From an uncultured Alphaproteobacteria bacterium (GTDB taxonomy: Bacteria; Pseudomonadota; Alphaproteobacteria; Caulobacterales; Caulobacteraceae): 64,000 bases of DNA. Both the position numbers and the translations under genes were made by a program. The notes under the pieces were generated by a model. The model did no database searches. It saw only the letters and a list, made by a program, of their open reading frames with translations, and was not told where the DNA came from. The stretch is taken from NCBI GenBank assembly GCA_903860975.1, contig CAIOSI010000043.1:1-64000 (forward strand), given 5' to 3'. This document shows, one piece after another, positions 16,900 through 26,257 of the stretch; position 1 is the stretch's first letter; each line of letters opens with the position of its first letter.

Positions 16900-18711
16900 T
16901 CAGGCAGCCTCGAACAGAGAGCAGGCGCCTTTGTCAGCAGGCCCGGCGGCTCGGCGCATCCAGCCGAACAGTTCGCGCCCATAGCCTGGGGCCGAGGCAC
17001 GACAGGTCGCCGGCGTTCGCGCCATCAGTTCGTTCATCGCCAACTTGATCTCCAGCGTCCCGTTATTCGCATCGACCCGTATCAGATCGCCGTCGCGGAC
17101 ATAGGCGAGCGGCCCGCCATCAGCAGCCTCAGGCGTCACGTGGATGGCGGCCGGGACCTTGCCCGAGGCACCCGACATGCGCCCATCGGTGACAAGCGCC
17201 ACCTTAAAGCCCTTGTCCAGCAAGACGCCCAGAGGCGGGGTCAGATTGTGCAGTTCCGGCATGCCGTTGGCGCGCGGGCCCTGGAACCGCACCACCGCGA
17301 CGAAATCCTTGTTGAGATCTCCGCGCTGAAAAGCCGCCAGCAGCTCGTCCTGATCCTCGAACACGACCGCTGGCGCCTCGATGACCAGATGTTCGGGCTT
17401 CAGGGCCGAAGTCTTCATGACAGCGCGGCCGAGCCGCCCCGTCATCAGACGCAGACCGCCATGCGACTGGAAAGGGTTGTCGACGGGCCGCAGGATGTCT
17501 TCATTAAGCGAGGTTTTGGCACCGTCGCGCCAGACCAGCTTGCCGCCGTCAAGAAAAGGCTCGGTCTGGAAGCGGCGCAGGCCCTGGCCTGCGACCGTCA
17601 TGACATCATCGTGCGCGAGGCCTGAATCCAACAACTGGCGCACCACGAAGGCCATGCCTCCCGAGGCCTGGAAAGCATTTATGTCCTCCAAGCCGTTTGG
17701 ATAGACCTTGGCGATAAGCGGCGTCACGCGGGAAAGATCGTCGAAATCTTCCCACGTAATCCGGACGCCGGCAGCGCGGCCCATGGCGATCAAGTGCAGC
17801 GTGTGATTGGTCGACCCACCGGTCGCCAGCAGGCCGGCCAGCGCATTCACCAGGCTCTTGGCGTCTACAACCTGAGACATCGGGATGTAGGCGTTCGAGC
17901 CGTCGCGGATTTCCACCGCCCGCTTGGAAGCCGCAGCCACCAGCGCATCGCGCAGCGGGGTGTTGGGATGCACGAACGCTGAGCCCGGCAGGTGAAGACC
18001 GGTCATCTCCATCATCATCTGATTGGAGTTGGCGGTGCCATAGAAGGTGCAGGTGCCTGGGCCATGGTAGGAGGCCATCTCTGAATCCAGCAGCTCTTCG
18101 CGTGTCGCCTGGCCTTGCGCGTAGAGCGCCCGGACTTTGGCCTTCTGGCCATTGGAAATTCCCGACGTCATGGGCCCGCCCGGCACGAAGATCACCGGAA
18201 GATGACCAAAAGCCAGCGCCCCCATGGTCAAGCCGGGTACAATCTTATCGCAGATTCCCAGCATCAAGGCTGCATCGAAGGCGTCGTGGGTCAACGCCAC
18301 AGCCGTCGCCATGGCGATGACATCCCGAGAAAAGAGTGACAGCTCCATGCCCGGCCGGCCTTGCGTCACCCCATCGCACATTGCCGGTACACCACCGGCA
18401 TATTGCGCGCTCGCCCCGACTTCACGGGCTGCCTGTTTGATGATTGCGGGAAAACGCTCCAAAGGTTGATGGGCCGAGAGCATATCGTTGTAGGCCGAAA
18501 CGATCGCGAGATTGGGCGCGGTCGGATTGCGCATGGTTTTCTTGTCTTCATCGCTCTCAGCAGCGAAGGCATGGGCCCAGTTGGCGCAGGACAGCTTGGC
18601 GCGGCCTGTTCCCGACGAACGCGCCGCCTCCATACGTTCCATGTAGTCGGCGCGGCTGTCGCGGCTTCGCTCGACGATCCGTTCGGTGACTTCCGCCGTA
18701 ACCGGATGCAT
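16900..18711 (-). CDS. edd: 6-phosphogluconate dehydratase
   Basis: A 603-residue IlvD/Edd-family iron-sulfur enzyme that converts 6-phosphogluconate to KDPG. It has family motifs [60 protein letters not shown] and the C-terminal [20 protein letters not shown]. The conserved cysteines expected to hold the 4Fe-4S cluster (in [18 protein letters not shown] and [13 protein letters not shown]) are present. It lies in the glucose operon between pgl and glk. Confidence 0.96.
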   Translation of the reverse strand: MHPVTAEVTERIVERSRDSRADYMERMEAARSSGTGRAKLSCANWAHAFAAESDEDKKTMRNPTAPNLAIVSAYNDMLSAHQPLERFPAIIKQAAREVGASAQYAGGVPAMCDGVTQGRPGMELSLFSRDVIAMATAVALTHDAFDAALMLGICDKIVPGLTMGALAFGHLPVIFVPGGPMTSGISNGQKAKVRALYAQGQATREELLDSEMASYHGPGTCTFYGTANSNQMMMEMTGLHLPGSAFVHPNTPLRDALVAAASKRAVEIRDGSNAYIPMSQVVDAKSLVNALAGLLATGGSTNHTLHLIAMGRAAGVRITWEDFDDLSRVTPLIAKVYPNGLEDINAFQASGGMAFVVRQLLDSGLAHDDVMTVAGQGLRRFQTEPFLDGGKLVWRDGAKTSLNEDILRPVDNPFQSHGGLRLMTGRLGRAVMKTSALKPEHLVIEAPAVVFEDQDELLAAFQRGDLNKDFVAVVRFQGPRANGMPELHNLTPPLGVLLDKGFKVALVTDGRMSGASGKVPAAIHVTPEAADGGPLAYVRDGDLIRVDANNGTLEIKLAMNELMARTPATCRASAPGYGRELFGWMRRAAGPADKGACSLFEAA

Positions 18712-18723
18712 GGCTCGTCCTTG

Positions 18724-19380
18724 CTAGTTCGGCGTCCAAAAGACGCGGACCGGTACACGGTCCTGGTTTAGGATCGCCCGCACCGGAAAATCGGCACCGG
18801 CATTGGACTGGGCGATCACCTGCCGCTTAGCCTCCCCCGTGATCAAGAGGAAGATGGCGCGGCTCTGTAACAACGCTGAAAGCGTGAGTGTGATCCGTGC
18901 CACCGGGGGTGAACCGAACCCCTGTGGCGACTCAGCGATCAATATCTGGCCATCCGGATCCATTGCGTGCGCCATGACCGGACTTCCCGGGATAAGCGAA
19001 GCAATATGGCCGTCTTCGCCCATGCCGAGGATCACGGCGTCAAATGGCAGAAGCTTGCGAAGCACACCTTCGGCGTAGTCCGTTAGCGGCAGGAACTGAG
19101 CGGCGGCGGCGGGGCCGACAAAAAGCCGCTCGTGCAGCAAACGGCCGTTCGAGTTGGGCGAGAGGGCATCCACCTGCCGCTCGTCAGACAAGGTTACAGC
19201 CACGTGCGCCCAATCGAGGGCGGCGCGGCTGAGGCGATCATAGACGGGTCCCGGTGAACGGCCGCCTGTGGCCACCAGACTTGCGCGACCCCGCGCGTCG
19301 AGCGCACCTTCCAACGCCGCCTCGATAGCGGTCGCGGCAGCTTCGGCAAGGGCTTCACCCGAGGTGGAAATCTCGATCAT
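18724..19380 (-). CDS. pgl: 6-phosphogluconolactonase
   Basis: A 218-residue hydrolase of the DevB/SOL family that opens 6-phosphogluconolactone. The signature is GMGEDGHIASLIPGSP, with LSDERQVDALSPNSNGRLLH before it and RITLTLSALLQSRAIFLLIT after. It is the first gene of the pgl-edd-glk-eda operon. In Caulobacter crescentus zwf heads the equivalent operon; here zwf lies 7 kb away. Two direct repeats 32-73 bp upstream of the start may be an operator. Confidence 0.93.
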   Translation of the reverse strand: MIEISTSGEALAEAAATAIEAALEGALDARGRASLVATGGRSPGPVYDRLSRAALDWAHVAVTLSDERQVDALSPNSNGRLLHERLFVGPAAAAQFLPLTDYAEGVLRKLLPFDAVILGMGEDGHIASLIPGSPVMAHAMDPDGQILIAESPQGFGSPPVARITLTLSALLQSRAIFLLITGEAKRQVIAQSNAGADFPVRAILNQDRVPVRVFWTPN

Positions 19381-19411
19381 CCGGGTCTTATAGCGCAGCT
19401 ATCGTCGGTCG

Positions 19412-19453
19412 GTGGGTCACGCCTGGGCAAACCTTCGAAATGTGGGTCACGCC
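19412..19453. promoter_or_regulatory. Two direct repeats GTGGGTCACGCC upstream of pgl (candidate operator)
   Basis: GTGGGTCACGCC occurs at 19412-19423 and again at 19442-19453, exactly 30 bp apart (about three helical turns). Both lie in the 286-bp gap between the divergent pgl operon and the glycosyltransferase gene. The phasing would put both copies on one face of the DNA, as expected for cooperative regulator binding. Confidence 0.4.
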
Positions 19454-19666
19454 GGCGAGCTTGGCAGCGGCTGGCGAGCGAAGGCGTTATGCGTAAGGGT
19501 TCCGGCTTCGGCCATCGGGCGCCACCTGATTGGTGGCTCGCAAGAGAAATAGAGCTCCCGGACGGGAACCATCTACCCTTTCGAGCATAGAGTCCTGTTG
19601 GGCGGGGCTGACACTGCCTGCGGCCAAATCGAGTTCCCGTCGCCCGCGTTCCAACAGGTCAAATCC

Positions 19667-20734
19667 ATGAAGATCGCGCAGGTCACGCCGCTCTATGAAG
19701 CCGTCCCCCCACGTCTCTACGGCGGGACCGAACGGGTTGTCGCCTATCTTACCGATGCCCTTGTCGAGCTTGGCCATGAGGTCACCCTGTTCGCCAGCGC
19801 TGACGCCGAAACCAAAGCCAGGCTAGCGCCGGTGCGCGACCAGGCGATCCGGCTGGACCCGGCGCTATTGAAGTCGGATCTCGCAGCGCACCTGTCGATG
19901 CTGTCGGAAGTCCTAAAAAGGTCGCACGAATTCGACATCATTCACTTCCACACCGACATGATCCATTTCCCGTTCTTTGACGCGCTGCCAGGGCGCGCCC
20001 GCGCCAGCGTGACCACCGTCCATGGGCGTTTGGATCTGAAGGACCTGTCCAGCGTCTATCGGCGCTGGCCACAGTTCCCGTTGGTCTCGATTAGCGACGA
20101 TCAGCGCCGTCCCTTGCCTTTCGCCAATTGGGCCGCGACCGTCCAGCACGGGGTCCCAGCATCGCTCTATCGCTTCAGCCAAACCACCAGCGGCTACCTA
20201 GCATTCCTCGGCCGCATCTCCCCGGAGAAACGACCCGACAGAGCCATCGCCATCGCCAAGGCGACGGGCAAGCGGCTGAAGATGGCCGCCAAGGTGGATG
20301 CCGCAGACCGGGCCTATTTCGAGGAAAAGATTGCACCTTTGATGGACCACCCCTTGATCGAATTCATCGGTGAAATCAGCGACAATCAGAAATCCGATTT
20401 CCTGGGCGGTGCCGAGGCGCTGTTGTTTCCCATCGACTGGCCTGAGCCGTTTGGTCTGGTGATGATCGAAGCTCTTGCCTGTGGGACGCCGGTGATCGCC
20501 TACGCCTGCGGATCGGCGCCGGAAGTGATCGAAGATGGCCTGACCGGCTTCATCGTCAGCGATGACGCAGAAGCGATCGCTGCGGTTGGCCGCCTGGCGG
20601 GACTGGATCGGCAAGCGATCCGGCGGCGCTTCGAAGAGCGGTTCTCTGCAACCGCGATGGCGGCGCGCTATATCGACATCTACGCTCGATTGGCCGCACC
20701 CAATGCGACGAAGCTGAACGTCGCCGCCGGATGA
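19667..20734 (+). CDS. Glycosyltransferase family 4
   Basis: About 355 residues, GT-B fold. The N-terminal domain starts IAQVTPLYEAVPPRLYGGTE, a form of the GGxE loop. The C-terminal nucleotide-sugar site is EPFGLVMIEALACGTPVIAY, the usual E-x7-E region. The start ATG at 19667 is chosen because the family begins with MKIAQV; an upstream in-frame start lacks support. The gene is followed at a 9-bp gap by the debranching-type enzyme, a pairing found in many alphaproteobacteria. Donor and acceptor are not known; synthesis of a glucan or sugar conjugate is a fair inference. Confidence 0.88.
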   Translation: MKIAQVTPLYEAVPPRLYGGTERVVAYLTDALVELGHEVTLFASADAETKARLAPVRDQAIRLDPALLKSDLAAHLSMLSEVLKRSHEFDIIHFHTDMIHFPFFDALPGRARASVTTVHGRLDLKDLSSVYRRWPQFPLVSISDDQRRPLPFANWAATVQHGVPASLYRFSQTTSGYLAFLGRISPEKRPDRAIAIAKATGKRLKMAAKVDAADRAYFEEKIAPLMDHPLIEFIGEISDNQKSDFLGGAEALLFPIDWPEPFGLVMIEALACGTPVIAYACGSAPEVIEDGLTGFIVSDDAEAIAAVGRLAGLDRQAIRRRFEERFSATAMAARYIDIYARLAAPNATKLNVAAG

Positions 20735-20743
20735 GGTAGCCGC

Positions 20744-22903
20744 ATGGACGACCTCGCGCCGTCGGCAGGCACTCTGGCGGACCTAGGCGAAACCGCAGAG
20801 CCGCGAATCTCTCACCGCCTTTATGCCCTGAAGGATCGCAACACCTTCTTGGTGGCCGATGCCTTCGGTGACCTTCAGGGCATGGGCGACGGGCTGTTTC
20901 ACAACGACACTCGAATCTTATCGCGGTTCCAGCTGTTCCTGGGCTCCCACCCGCCGTCGCTGTTGTCGGCGGCGATCGCCACCGACAATGTGTTTTTTAC
21001 CTCGCATAGCGCCAACCAGCATCTACCGTTCCCAGGTGGGGCAGTGGCACCGCCCGGCGTGCTCCACATCGCTCGCAAGCGGTTCCTCTGGGAGGATCGA
21101 CTGTTCGAGCGCGTTGCGCTCGTGAACTATAGCCGCGACGACGTGATCATCCCGCTGATCTTCGAGTTCGATGCCGATTTCCGGGACATGTTCGAAGTGC
21201 GCGGCCTGTCTCGACGCCAGCGCGGCGTCACTCATCCCCCCAAGATCGACGGCCGTTCGGTGACCTTGTCCTATACCGGCCTGGATGGAGTCGACCGCGC
21301 CAGTGTGATCACCTTCTCCGACCCACCGTTCCGCCTCTCTGATCACCGTGCGGAATTCATGTACCCGCTGGCTCCGGAGAGCCATCTGGAGCTCTACATG
21401 GAGATCGGTATGAGCGCGGGACCTACACCCACGCGGGAGCGGTTTCGCAGCCATGCCGCGCAAGCCCGCTATGCGATGCGGGCCAGGCGGCGGCACGGCG
21501 CGCGGCTTCGCAGCTCCGGGCGGTTGTTTTCGGAATGGATGGAGAAGTCGCGCGCCGATCTCGCGCTACTGACCACCCAAATGGCGACGGGGCCCTACCC
21601 TTATGCGGGCATCCCCTGGTTCTCGACCACGTTTGGCCGCGATGCGATCATCACGGCCTGGCAGATTCTCTGGATCGACCCCTCTCTGGCCAAGGGCGTG
21701 CTGTCGTTTTTGGCCGCAACCCAAGCCACAGAACGCTCAGCTTTCCGCGATTCCGCGCCGGGCAAGATCATGCATGAAGCACGGCTCGGCGAGATGGCAA
21801 GCTTGGGCGAGGTTCCGTTCGCCCACTATTATGGAGGTGTCGACACCACACCCTTGTTCGTTGCTTTGGCGGGTGCTTATGCGCAGCGCACCGGCGACAT
21901 GGTGCTGATCGAGGCGATTTGGCCTCAGCTTGTGGCTGCGACCCAATGGATCGAAACGTTTGGCGACAGCGATGGTGATGGCTTGATCGACTACGCGCGT
22001 GGCGCGGCCAGCGGTCTAGCAAATCAGGGCTGGAAAGACAGCCACGACTCCGTCTTCCACGCCGACGGGCGCTTCGCGACGGGTCCGATCGCGCTGGTAG
22101 AAGTACAAGGCTACGCCTTCGCGGCTTACCGAGCGATGGCCGACATGACCAAGCAGCGGGGCGAAGATGAGGCCGCCGCAGGTTGGAGCCTGCGTGCCGA
22201 GACCATCCGCCAAGCGGTGGAACGTCGGTTCTGTATGGAGGACAAGAATTTCTACGCCATCGCTTTGGATGGAGAGGGTGAGCCTTGCAGGGTGCTCTCC
22301 TCCAACCCCGGCCACCTGCTGTTCACCGGTCTGGTCGCGCCGCATCGGGCTCGAAAGGTCGCCGAGCGGCTGCTGGGACGTGACTTCGCACCCGGCTGGG
22401 GCGTGCGAACTCTGGCGTTCGGCGAGGCGCGCTTTAATCCGATGAGCTATCACAATGGCTCGGTCTGGCCGCACGACACCGCAATCTGTGCGATGGGCCT
22501 GTCGCATTATGGGGAACGCGACGGAGTTGTGGCGCTGACGGCGGCGCTGTTTGAGACAGCCGCCAGCTTTGAAATGCGTCTGCCGGAGCTTTACTGCGGA
22601 TTCTCGCGCAAGCCGGGCGAGCCACCCGTGGCCTATCCCGTCGCCTGCCTACCCCAGGCCTGGGCGGCAGGGTCGGTGTTCATGATGCTGCAGGCTTGCC
22701 TGGGAATCACGATCGATGCGCGGACGCAGGTTGTGACCATGGTCGATCCGCACCTGCCTATCGGCATCGACCGGCTGTGGATCGACCGGCTCTGTGTGGG
22801 CGAAGAGTTTATTGATCTTGCCATCGAGCGGCACGGCGACGAAATCCGCGTGGTGACAGAGGCGCGCGCGGGGCTGGTCGTGGTCCAGCGCCCCGAGCGC
22901 TAA
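20744..22903 (+). CDS. Amylo-alpha-1,6-glucosidase-like protein (GDE_N_bis domain)
   Basis: A 719-residue protein. The N-terminal beta-sandwich (about residues 25-225; VADAFGDLQGMGDGLFHNDT and LFERVALVNYSRDDVIIPLI) is the GDE_N_bis type. The C-terminal (alpha/alpha)6 catalytic part has YAGIPWFSTTFGRDAIITAW and FNPMSYHNGSVWPHDTAICA. The fold is that of glycogen-debranching and related glucosidases, with acid/base residues expected in the second half. It likely acts on a cytosolic alpha-glucan or oligosaccharide together with the preceding glycosyltransferase. Its stop overlaps that of convergent pyk by 4 nt. Confidence 0.88.
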   Translation: MDDLAPSAGTLADLGETAEPRISHRLYALKDRNTFLVADAFGDLQGMGDGLFHNDTRILSRFQLFLGSHPPSLLSAAIATDNVFFTSHSANQHLPFPGGAVAPPGVLHIARKRFLWEDRLFERVALVNYSRDDVIIPLIFEFDADFRDMFEVRGLSRRQRGVTHPPKIDGRSVTLSYTGLDGVDRASVITFSDPPFRLSDHRAEFMYPLAPESHLELYMEIGMSAGPTPTRERFRSHAAQARYAMRARRRHGARLRSSGRLFSEWMEKSRADLALLTTQMATGPYPYAGIPWFSTTFGRDAIITAWQILWIDPSLAKGVLSFLAATQATERSAFRDSAPGKIMHEARLGEMASLGEVPFAHYYGGVDTTPLFVALAGAYAQRTGDMVLIEAIWPQLVAATQWIETFGDSDGDGLIDYARGAASGLANQGWKDSHDSVFHADGRFATGPIALVEVQGYAFAAYRAMADMTKQRGEDEAAAGWSLRAETIRQAVERRFCMEDKNFYAIALDGEGEPCRVLSSNPGHLLFTGLVAPHRARKVAERLLGRDFAPGWGVRTLAFGEARFNPMSYHNGSVWPHDTAICAMGLSHYGERDGVVALTAALFETAASFEMRLPELYCGFSRKPGEPPVAYPVACLPQAWAAGSVFMMLQACLGITIDARTQVVTMVDPHLPIGIDRLWIDRLCVGEEFIDLAIERHGDEIRVVTEARAGLVVVQRPER

Positions 22904-24321
22904 CGCCGGGTTGGCATGTGCGCGATGCGTAGGATGTTGGCCGATCCGGGCGACCCCATGGGCAATCCCGCCAGGATCAAGATGCGCTGACCCGGTTGGG
23001 CAAGCTCACCGAGGCTGGCTTGTTCAACGGCGACGTGGACGAGATCTTCGATGTCATCAGGTTCAGGCACAACCCGCGGCTCGACGCCCCAGGCGAGGGT
23101 CATCTTGCGGGCCGTCTGGATACTGGGCGTTAGCGCCAACGTCGGCTGCAACGGACGTTCGCGGGCCAACCTGAGGGCCGTCTGGCCGGTGGTGGTAAAG
23201 GCGACCAAACACGCGGTGGAAGCCGCGTCGGCCGCTTTTCGGGCCGCGGCCACAAGCGCGTCAGCGTCGGCATCATCGACGGGATATTCAGCGCGCATCA
23301 GCTCTGGCCAGCGAGGGTCCTGCTCTACGCGGGTGATAATGCGGTTCATGATGGATACCGCCTCTACGGGATAGTCGCCAGCGGCGCTTTCGGCAGAAAG
23401 CATCAAGGCGTCAGCGCCTTCATAGACCGCGCCAGCCACATCGGATGCCTCAGCCCGTGTCGGCGTTGGGGCGTGGATCATGGATTCCAGCATTTGGGTC
23501 GCAACGATGACGGGGATTCCGCGCAGGCGAGCGGCACGGACCAGTTGCTTTTGGACCACCGGCACTTCCTCGGGCGCCAGCTCAACTCCGAGGTCGCCGC
23601 GCGCGACCATGATCGCTTGAGAAAGGTCGAGAATCTCGTCGAGCGCCTCCAGCGCTGAGGGCTTCTCGATCTTCGCCAAAACGTTTGCGCGGCCCTGCAC
23701 AAGGCTTCGAAGCTCGGCCATGTCAGATGCGCGTTGCACGAACGAGAGCGCCACCCAGTCGACGCCCTGCTTCAGTGCGAAATTGAGATCGGCGCGGTCC
23801 TTGTCGGTAAGCGCCGGGATCGGAATGGCGATATCCGGCAAGTTTAGGCCTTTGTGATCGGACAGCATTTCGCCCGCCTCAACCACCGTATCGGCAAAAT
23901 CAGGGCCGTGCTTGATGACCCGCAGACGCACCTTGCCGTCGTCCAGCAGGACTGCCGCACCAGTGCGCAGCGCTGCGAAGATCTCTGGATGCGGCACCCC
24001 GATGCGTGAAGCGTCGCCGGGCGTCGACTTCAAATCAAGCCGCAGGTGATGTCCGGCCTTCAGCCGGACTCTGCCGTCGAGGAACTCGCCCAGCCGCAGC
24101 TTCGGCCCTTGGAGGTCGGCGAGCACCGCGATGGGCCGACCGACCAGGGCCTCGACCTTGCGGACATCCTCAATCGTACGCGCGTGGTCCTGGTGGGAGC
24201 CATGACTGAAGTTGACGCGGAATACGTCCGCACCGGCCAGGGCCAACTCACGGATCTTCTCGACGCCCCGGCTGGCCGGACCGAGGGTGGCGACGATTCG
24301 GGCTCTGCGCGCGCGGATCAT
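22900..24321 (-). CDS. pyk: Pyruvate kinase
   Basis: A 473-residue kinase that makes ATP and pyruvate from phosphoenolpyruvate. It has RARIVATLGPASRGVEKIRE at the N-terminus, the metal/substrate motif LAKIEKPSALEALDEIL, MVARGDLGVELAPEEVPVVQ and VPVIVATQMLESMIH-type TQMLESM (read as VIVATQMLESM). Allosteric C-terminal residues follow. It is monocistronic between two glucan-metabolism genes on the other strand. It completes the lower branch fed by Eda's glyceraldehyde-3-phosphate. Confidence 0.95.
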   Translation of the reverse strand: MIRARRARIVATLGPASRGVEKIRELALAGADVFRVNFSHGSHQDHARTIEDVRKVEALVGRPIAVLADLQGPKLRLGEFLDGRVRLKAGHHLRLDLKSTPGDASRIGVPHPEIFAALRTGAAVLLDDGKVRLRVIKHGPDFADTVVEAGEMLSDHKGLNLPDIAIPIPALTDKDRADLNFALKQGVDWVALSFVQRASDMAELRSLVQGRANVLAKIEKPSALEALDEILDLSQAIMVARGDLGVELAPEEVPVVQKQLVRAARLRGIPVIVATQMLESMIHAPTPTRAEASDVAGAVYEGADALMLSAESAAGDYPVEAVSIMNRIITRVEQDPRWPELMRAEYPVDDADADALVAAARKAADAASTACLVAFTTTGQTALRLARERPLQPTLALTPSIQTARKMTLAWGVEPRVVPEPDDIEDLVHVAVEQASLGELAQPGQRILILAGLPMGSPGSANILRIAHMPTRR

Positions 24322-24445
24322 GTTTGAGGCTTAGGCTTGCGGAGCCAAGCTGATCAAGGCGCGTTATGAAGCTAGCCGACGAATTGCTGGACGTCTCATG
24401 ATGGGAACCGGGCGGATGTGCGGGCTGAACAGCATGGTCTAGCCC

Positions 24446-26257
24446 TTGAGTCAGAGCCTTGAACTCTTCCCGATCGGCAATTGCGCGGCCAGCGCACTTA
24501 TCGACGAAGCGGGTCGATATGTCTGGGCCTGCGCGCCGAGGGTCGACGGCGACCCGTTCTTTTCGGCTTTGCTCGGCGGCTCAGACCCAGCCGATGAAGC
24601 AACCCACGGCCATTGGACGATTGAGGTCGCAGACCAGGCTTCGACAACGCAGGCTTATCTGCGCAATACCCCGATCCTGCGCACCGAGATTCTTGACGCA
24701 CAGGGTGCCAGGCTCGAGATCATCGACTTCTGTCCACGCTATCGGCAGTTCGGTCGGATCTATCGGCCGCTGGCGTTTGTCCGGCTGATAAGGCCTCTGC
24801 AAGGCACGCCGCGCATCTGCATCAAATTACGTCCGATGGTCGACTACGGTGCAGCGCCAGCCAGCACGACAATGGGGTCCAACCACATTCGCTATGTCGG
24901 TGGCGAGACAACGCTTCGTCTGACCACCGATGGCCCGGTCAGTCATGTCCTCGATGAGCGTATTTTCCGGCTCGAAGCGCCGATCGCGCTTTTTCTTGGG
25001 CCCGACGAAGGCTTCGGCTCCGACATCACGACAACCTCGGGTCGCATGCTGCGGGAGACCACCGACTATTGGCGCCACTGGGTGAGAACCCTGTCCACAC
25101 CGTTGGAATGGCAAGCTGCGGTGATCCGCTCGGCGATTACCCTGAAGCTCTGCGCTCACGAGGACACCGGCGCGATTGTGGCGGCCTTGACGACGTCGAT
25201 TCCCGAGCACGCGGTTGGACCTGGCGAGGATGCGCGAAATTGGGATTACCGGTTTTGCTGGTTGCGGGATGCCTATTACGTCGTTCAGGCGCTGAACCGC
25301 CTGGGTGCGGCAGACATGCTGGAGAACTACCTGGCTTACTTGCGCAACCTCGTCGACCAGGTCGGCGAAGATGGGCGCGTTCAGCCTGTCTACGGCGTTG
25401 GGCTAGAGCCTGTACTGACAGAACGCATCGCCCCACACCTGTCAGGCTATCGCGGCATGGGCCCCGTTCGAATCGGCAATCAGGCCCACGAGCATCAGCA
25501 ATACGACGTCTTCGGCCAAATCGTCCTGTCCACGGTCCAGGCGTTCTTTGACGAACGGCTGCTGAGGCCAGCCAGCATTGACGATTTCTGCGCCTTGGAG
25601 CCGGTCGGCGAGCGGGCCTTTGAGCTGCACGATAAACCCGACGCGAGCCTCTGGGAATTCCGGGGACGCGAGGCGGTGCATACCTATTCGTCCGTCATGT
25701 GCTGGGCGGCCTGTGATCGATTGGGCAACGCGGCGCACAGGCTGGGCCTGGCCGATCGCGCAGCGTTCTGGAACGGACGCGCAGCCCAGATCCGCACCAC
25801 CATCGAGCGTGAAGCCTGGAACGAGACGCTAGGACGCTATGCTTCGACTTTTGGCGGCGACCAGCTGGATGCAAGCCTACTTCAACTGGTCGACGTTCGC
25901 TTTTGCTCGCCGACGGATCCTCGGATGGTCGCCACCATGGAGGCCGTTGAGCAGGGCTTGCGGCGCGGTGAATTCATGCTGCGCTATGCTCTGCCAGATG
26001 ACTTTGGCGAACCTAAAACCGCGTTCAATTTCTGTACATTCTGGCTGATCGAAGCTCTGCAGCTTTCCGGCCGCAGCGATGAAGCAAGAGACCTGTTCGA
26101 AGAGATGCTGAGCCGGCGTACGAAGGCCGGTCTGCTGTCCGAAGACATCACCTTCGATGGAAAGGAGCTCTGGGGGAACTACCCGCAAACCTACTCTCTG
26201 GTCGGCCTGATCAACTGTGCGACGCTGCTGTCGAAGCCTTGGTCAAGCGTGCGTTAG
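24446..26257 (+). CDS. Glycoside hydrolase family 15 protein (glucoamylase/trehalase type)
   Basis: A 603-residue cytosolic GH15 enzyme. The N-terminal domain reads LELFPIGNCAASALIDEAGR, and the (alpha/alpha)6 barrel has DARNWDYRFCWLRDAYYVVQ, TYSSVMCWAACDRLGNAAHR and NFCTFWLIEALQLSGRSDEA. No signal peptide is seen. The translation start must be TTG at 24446, because a TAG lies two codons upstream and the family motif begins seven residues later. No Shine-Dalgarno sequence is obvious. GH15 members cleave terminal glucose from glucans or act on trehalose; otsBA nearby makes a trehalose role possible. Its stop overlaps that of zwf by 4 nt. Confidence 0.9.
   Translation: MSQSLELFPIGNCAASALIDEAGRYVWACAPRVDGDPFFSALLGGSDPADEATHGHWTIEVADQASTTQAYLRNTPILRTEILDAQGARLEIIDFCPRYRQFGRIYRPLAFVRLIRPLQGTPRICIKLRPMVDYGAAPASTTMGSNHIRYVGGETTLRLTTDGPVSHVLDERIFRLEAPIALFLGPDEGFGSDITTTSGRMLRETTDYWRHWVRTLSTPLEWQAAVIRSAITLKLCAHEDTGAIVAALTTSIPEHAVGPGEDARNWDYRFCWLRDAYYVVQALNRLGAADMLENYLAYLRNLVDQVGEDGRVQPVYGVGLEPVLTERIAPHLSGYRGMGPVRIGNQAHEHQQYDVFGQIVLSTVQAFFDERLLRPASIDDFCALEPVGERAFELHDKPDASLWEFRGREAVHTYSSVMCWAACDRLGNAAHRLGLADRAAFWNGRAAQIRTTIEREAWNETLGRYASTFGGDQLDASLLQLVDVRFCSPTDPRMVATMEAVEQGLRRGEFMLRYALPDDFGEPKTAFNFCTFWLIEALQLSGRSDEARDLFEEMLSRRTKAGLLSEDITFDGKELWGNYPQTYSLVGLINCATLLSKPWSSVR

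Noticed and set aside
19487..19777. 96-codon minus-strand frame upstream of the glycosyltransferase
   Set aside because: It overlaps the coding start of the GT4 gene in antisense and has no recognisable domain.
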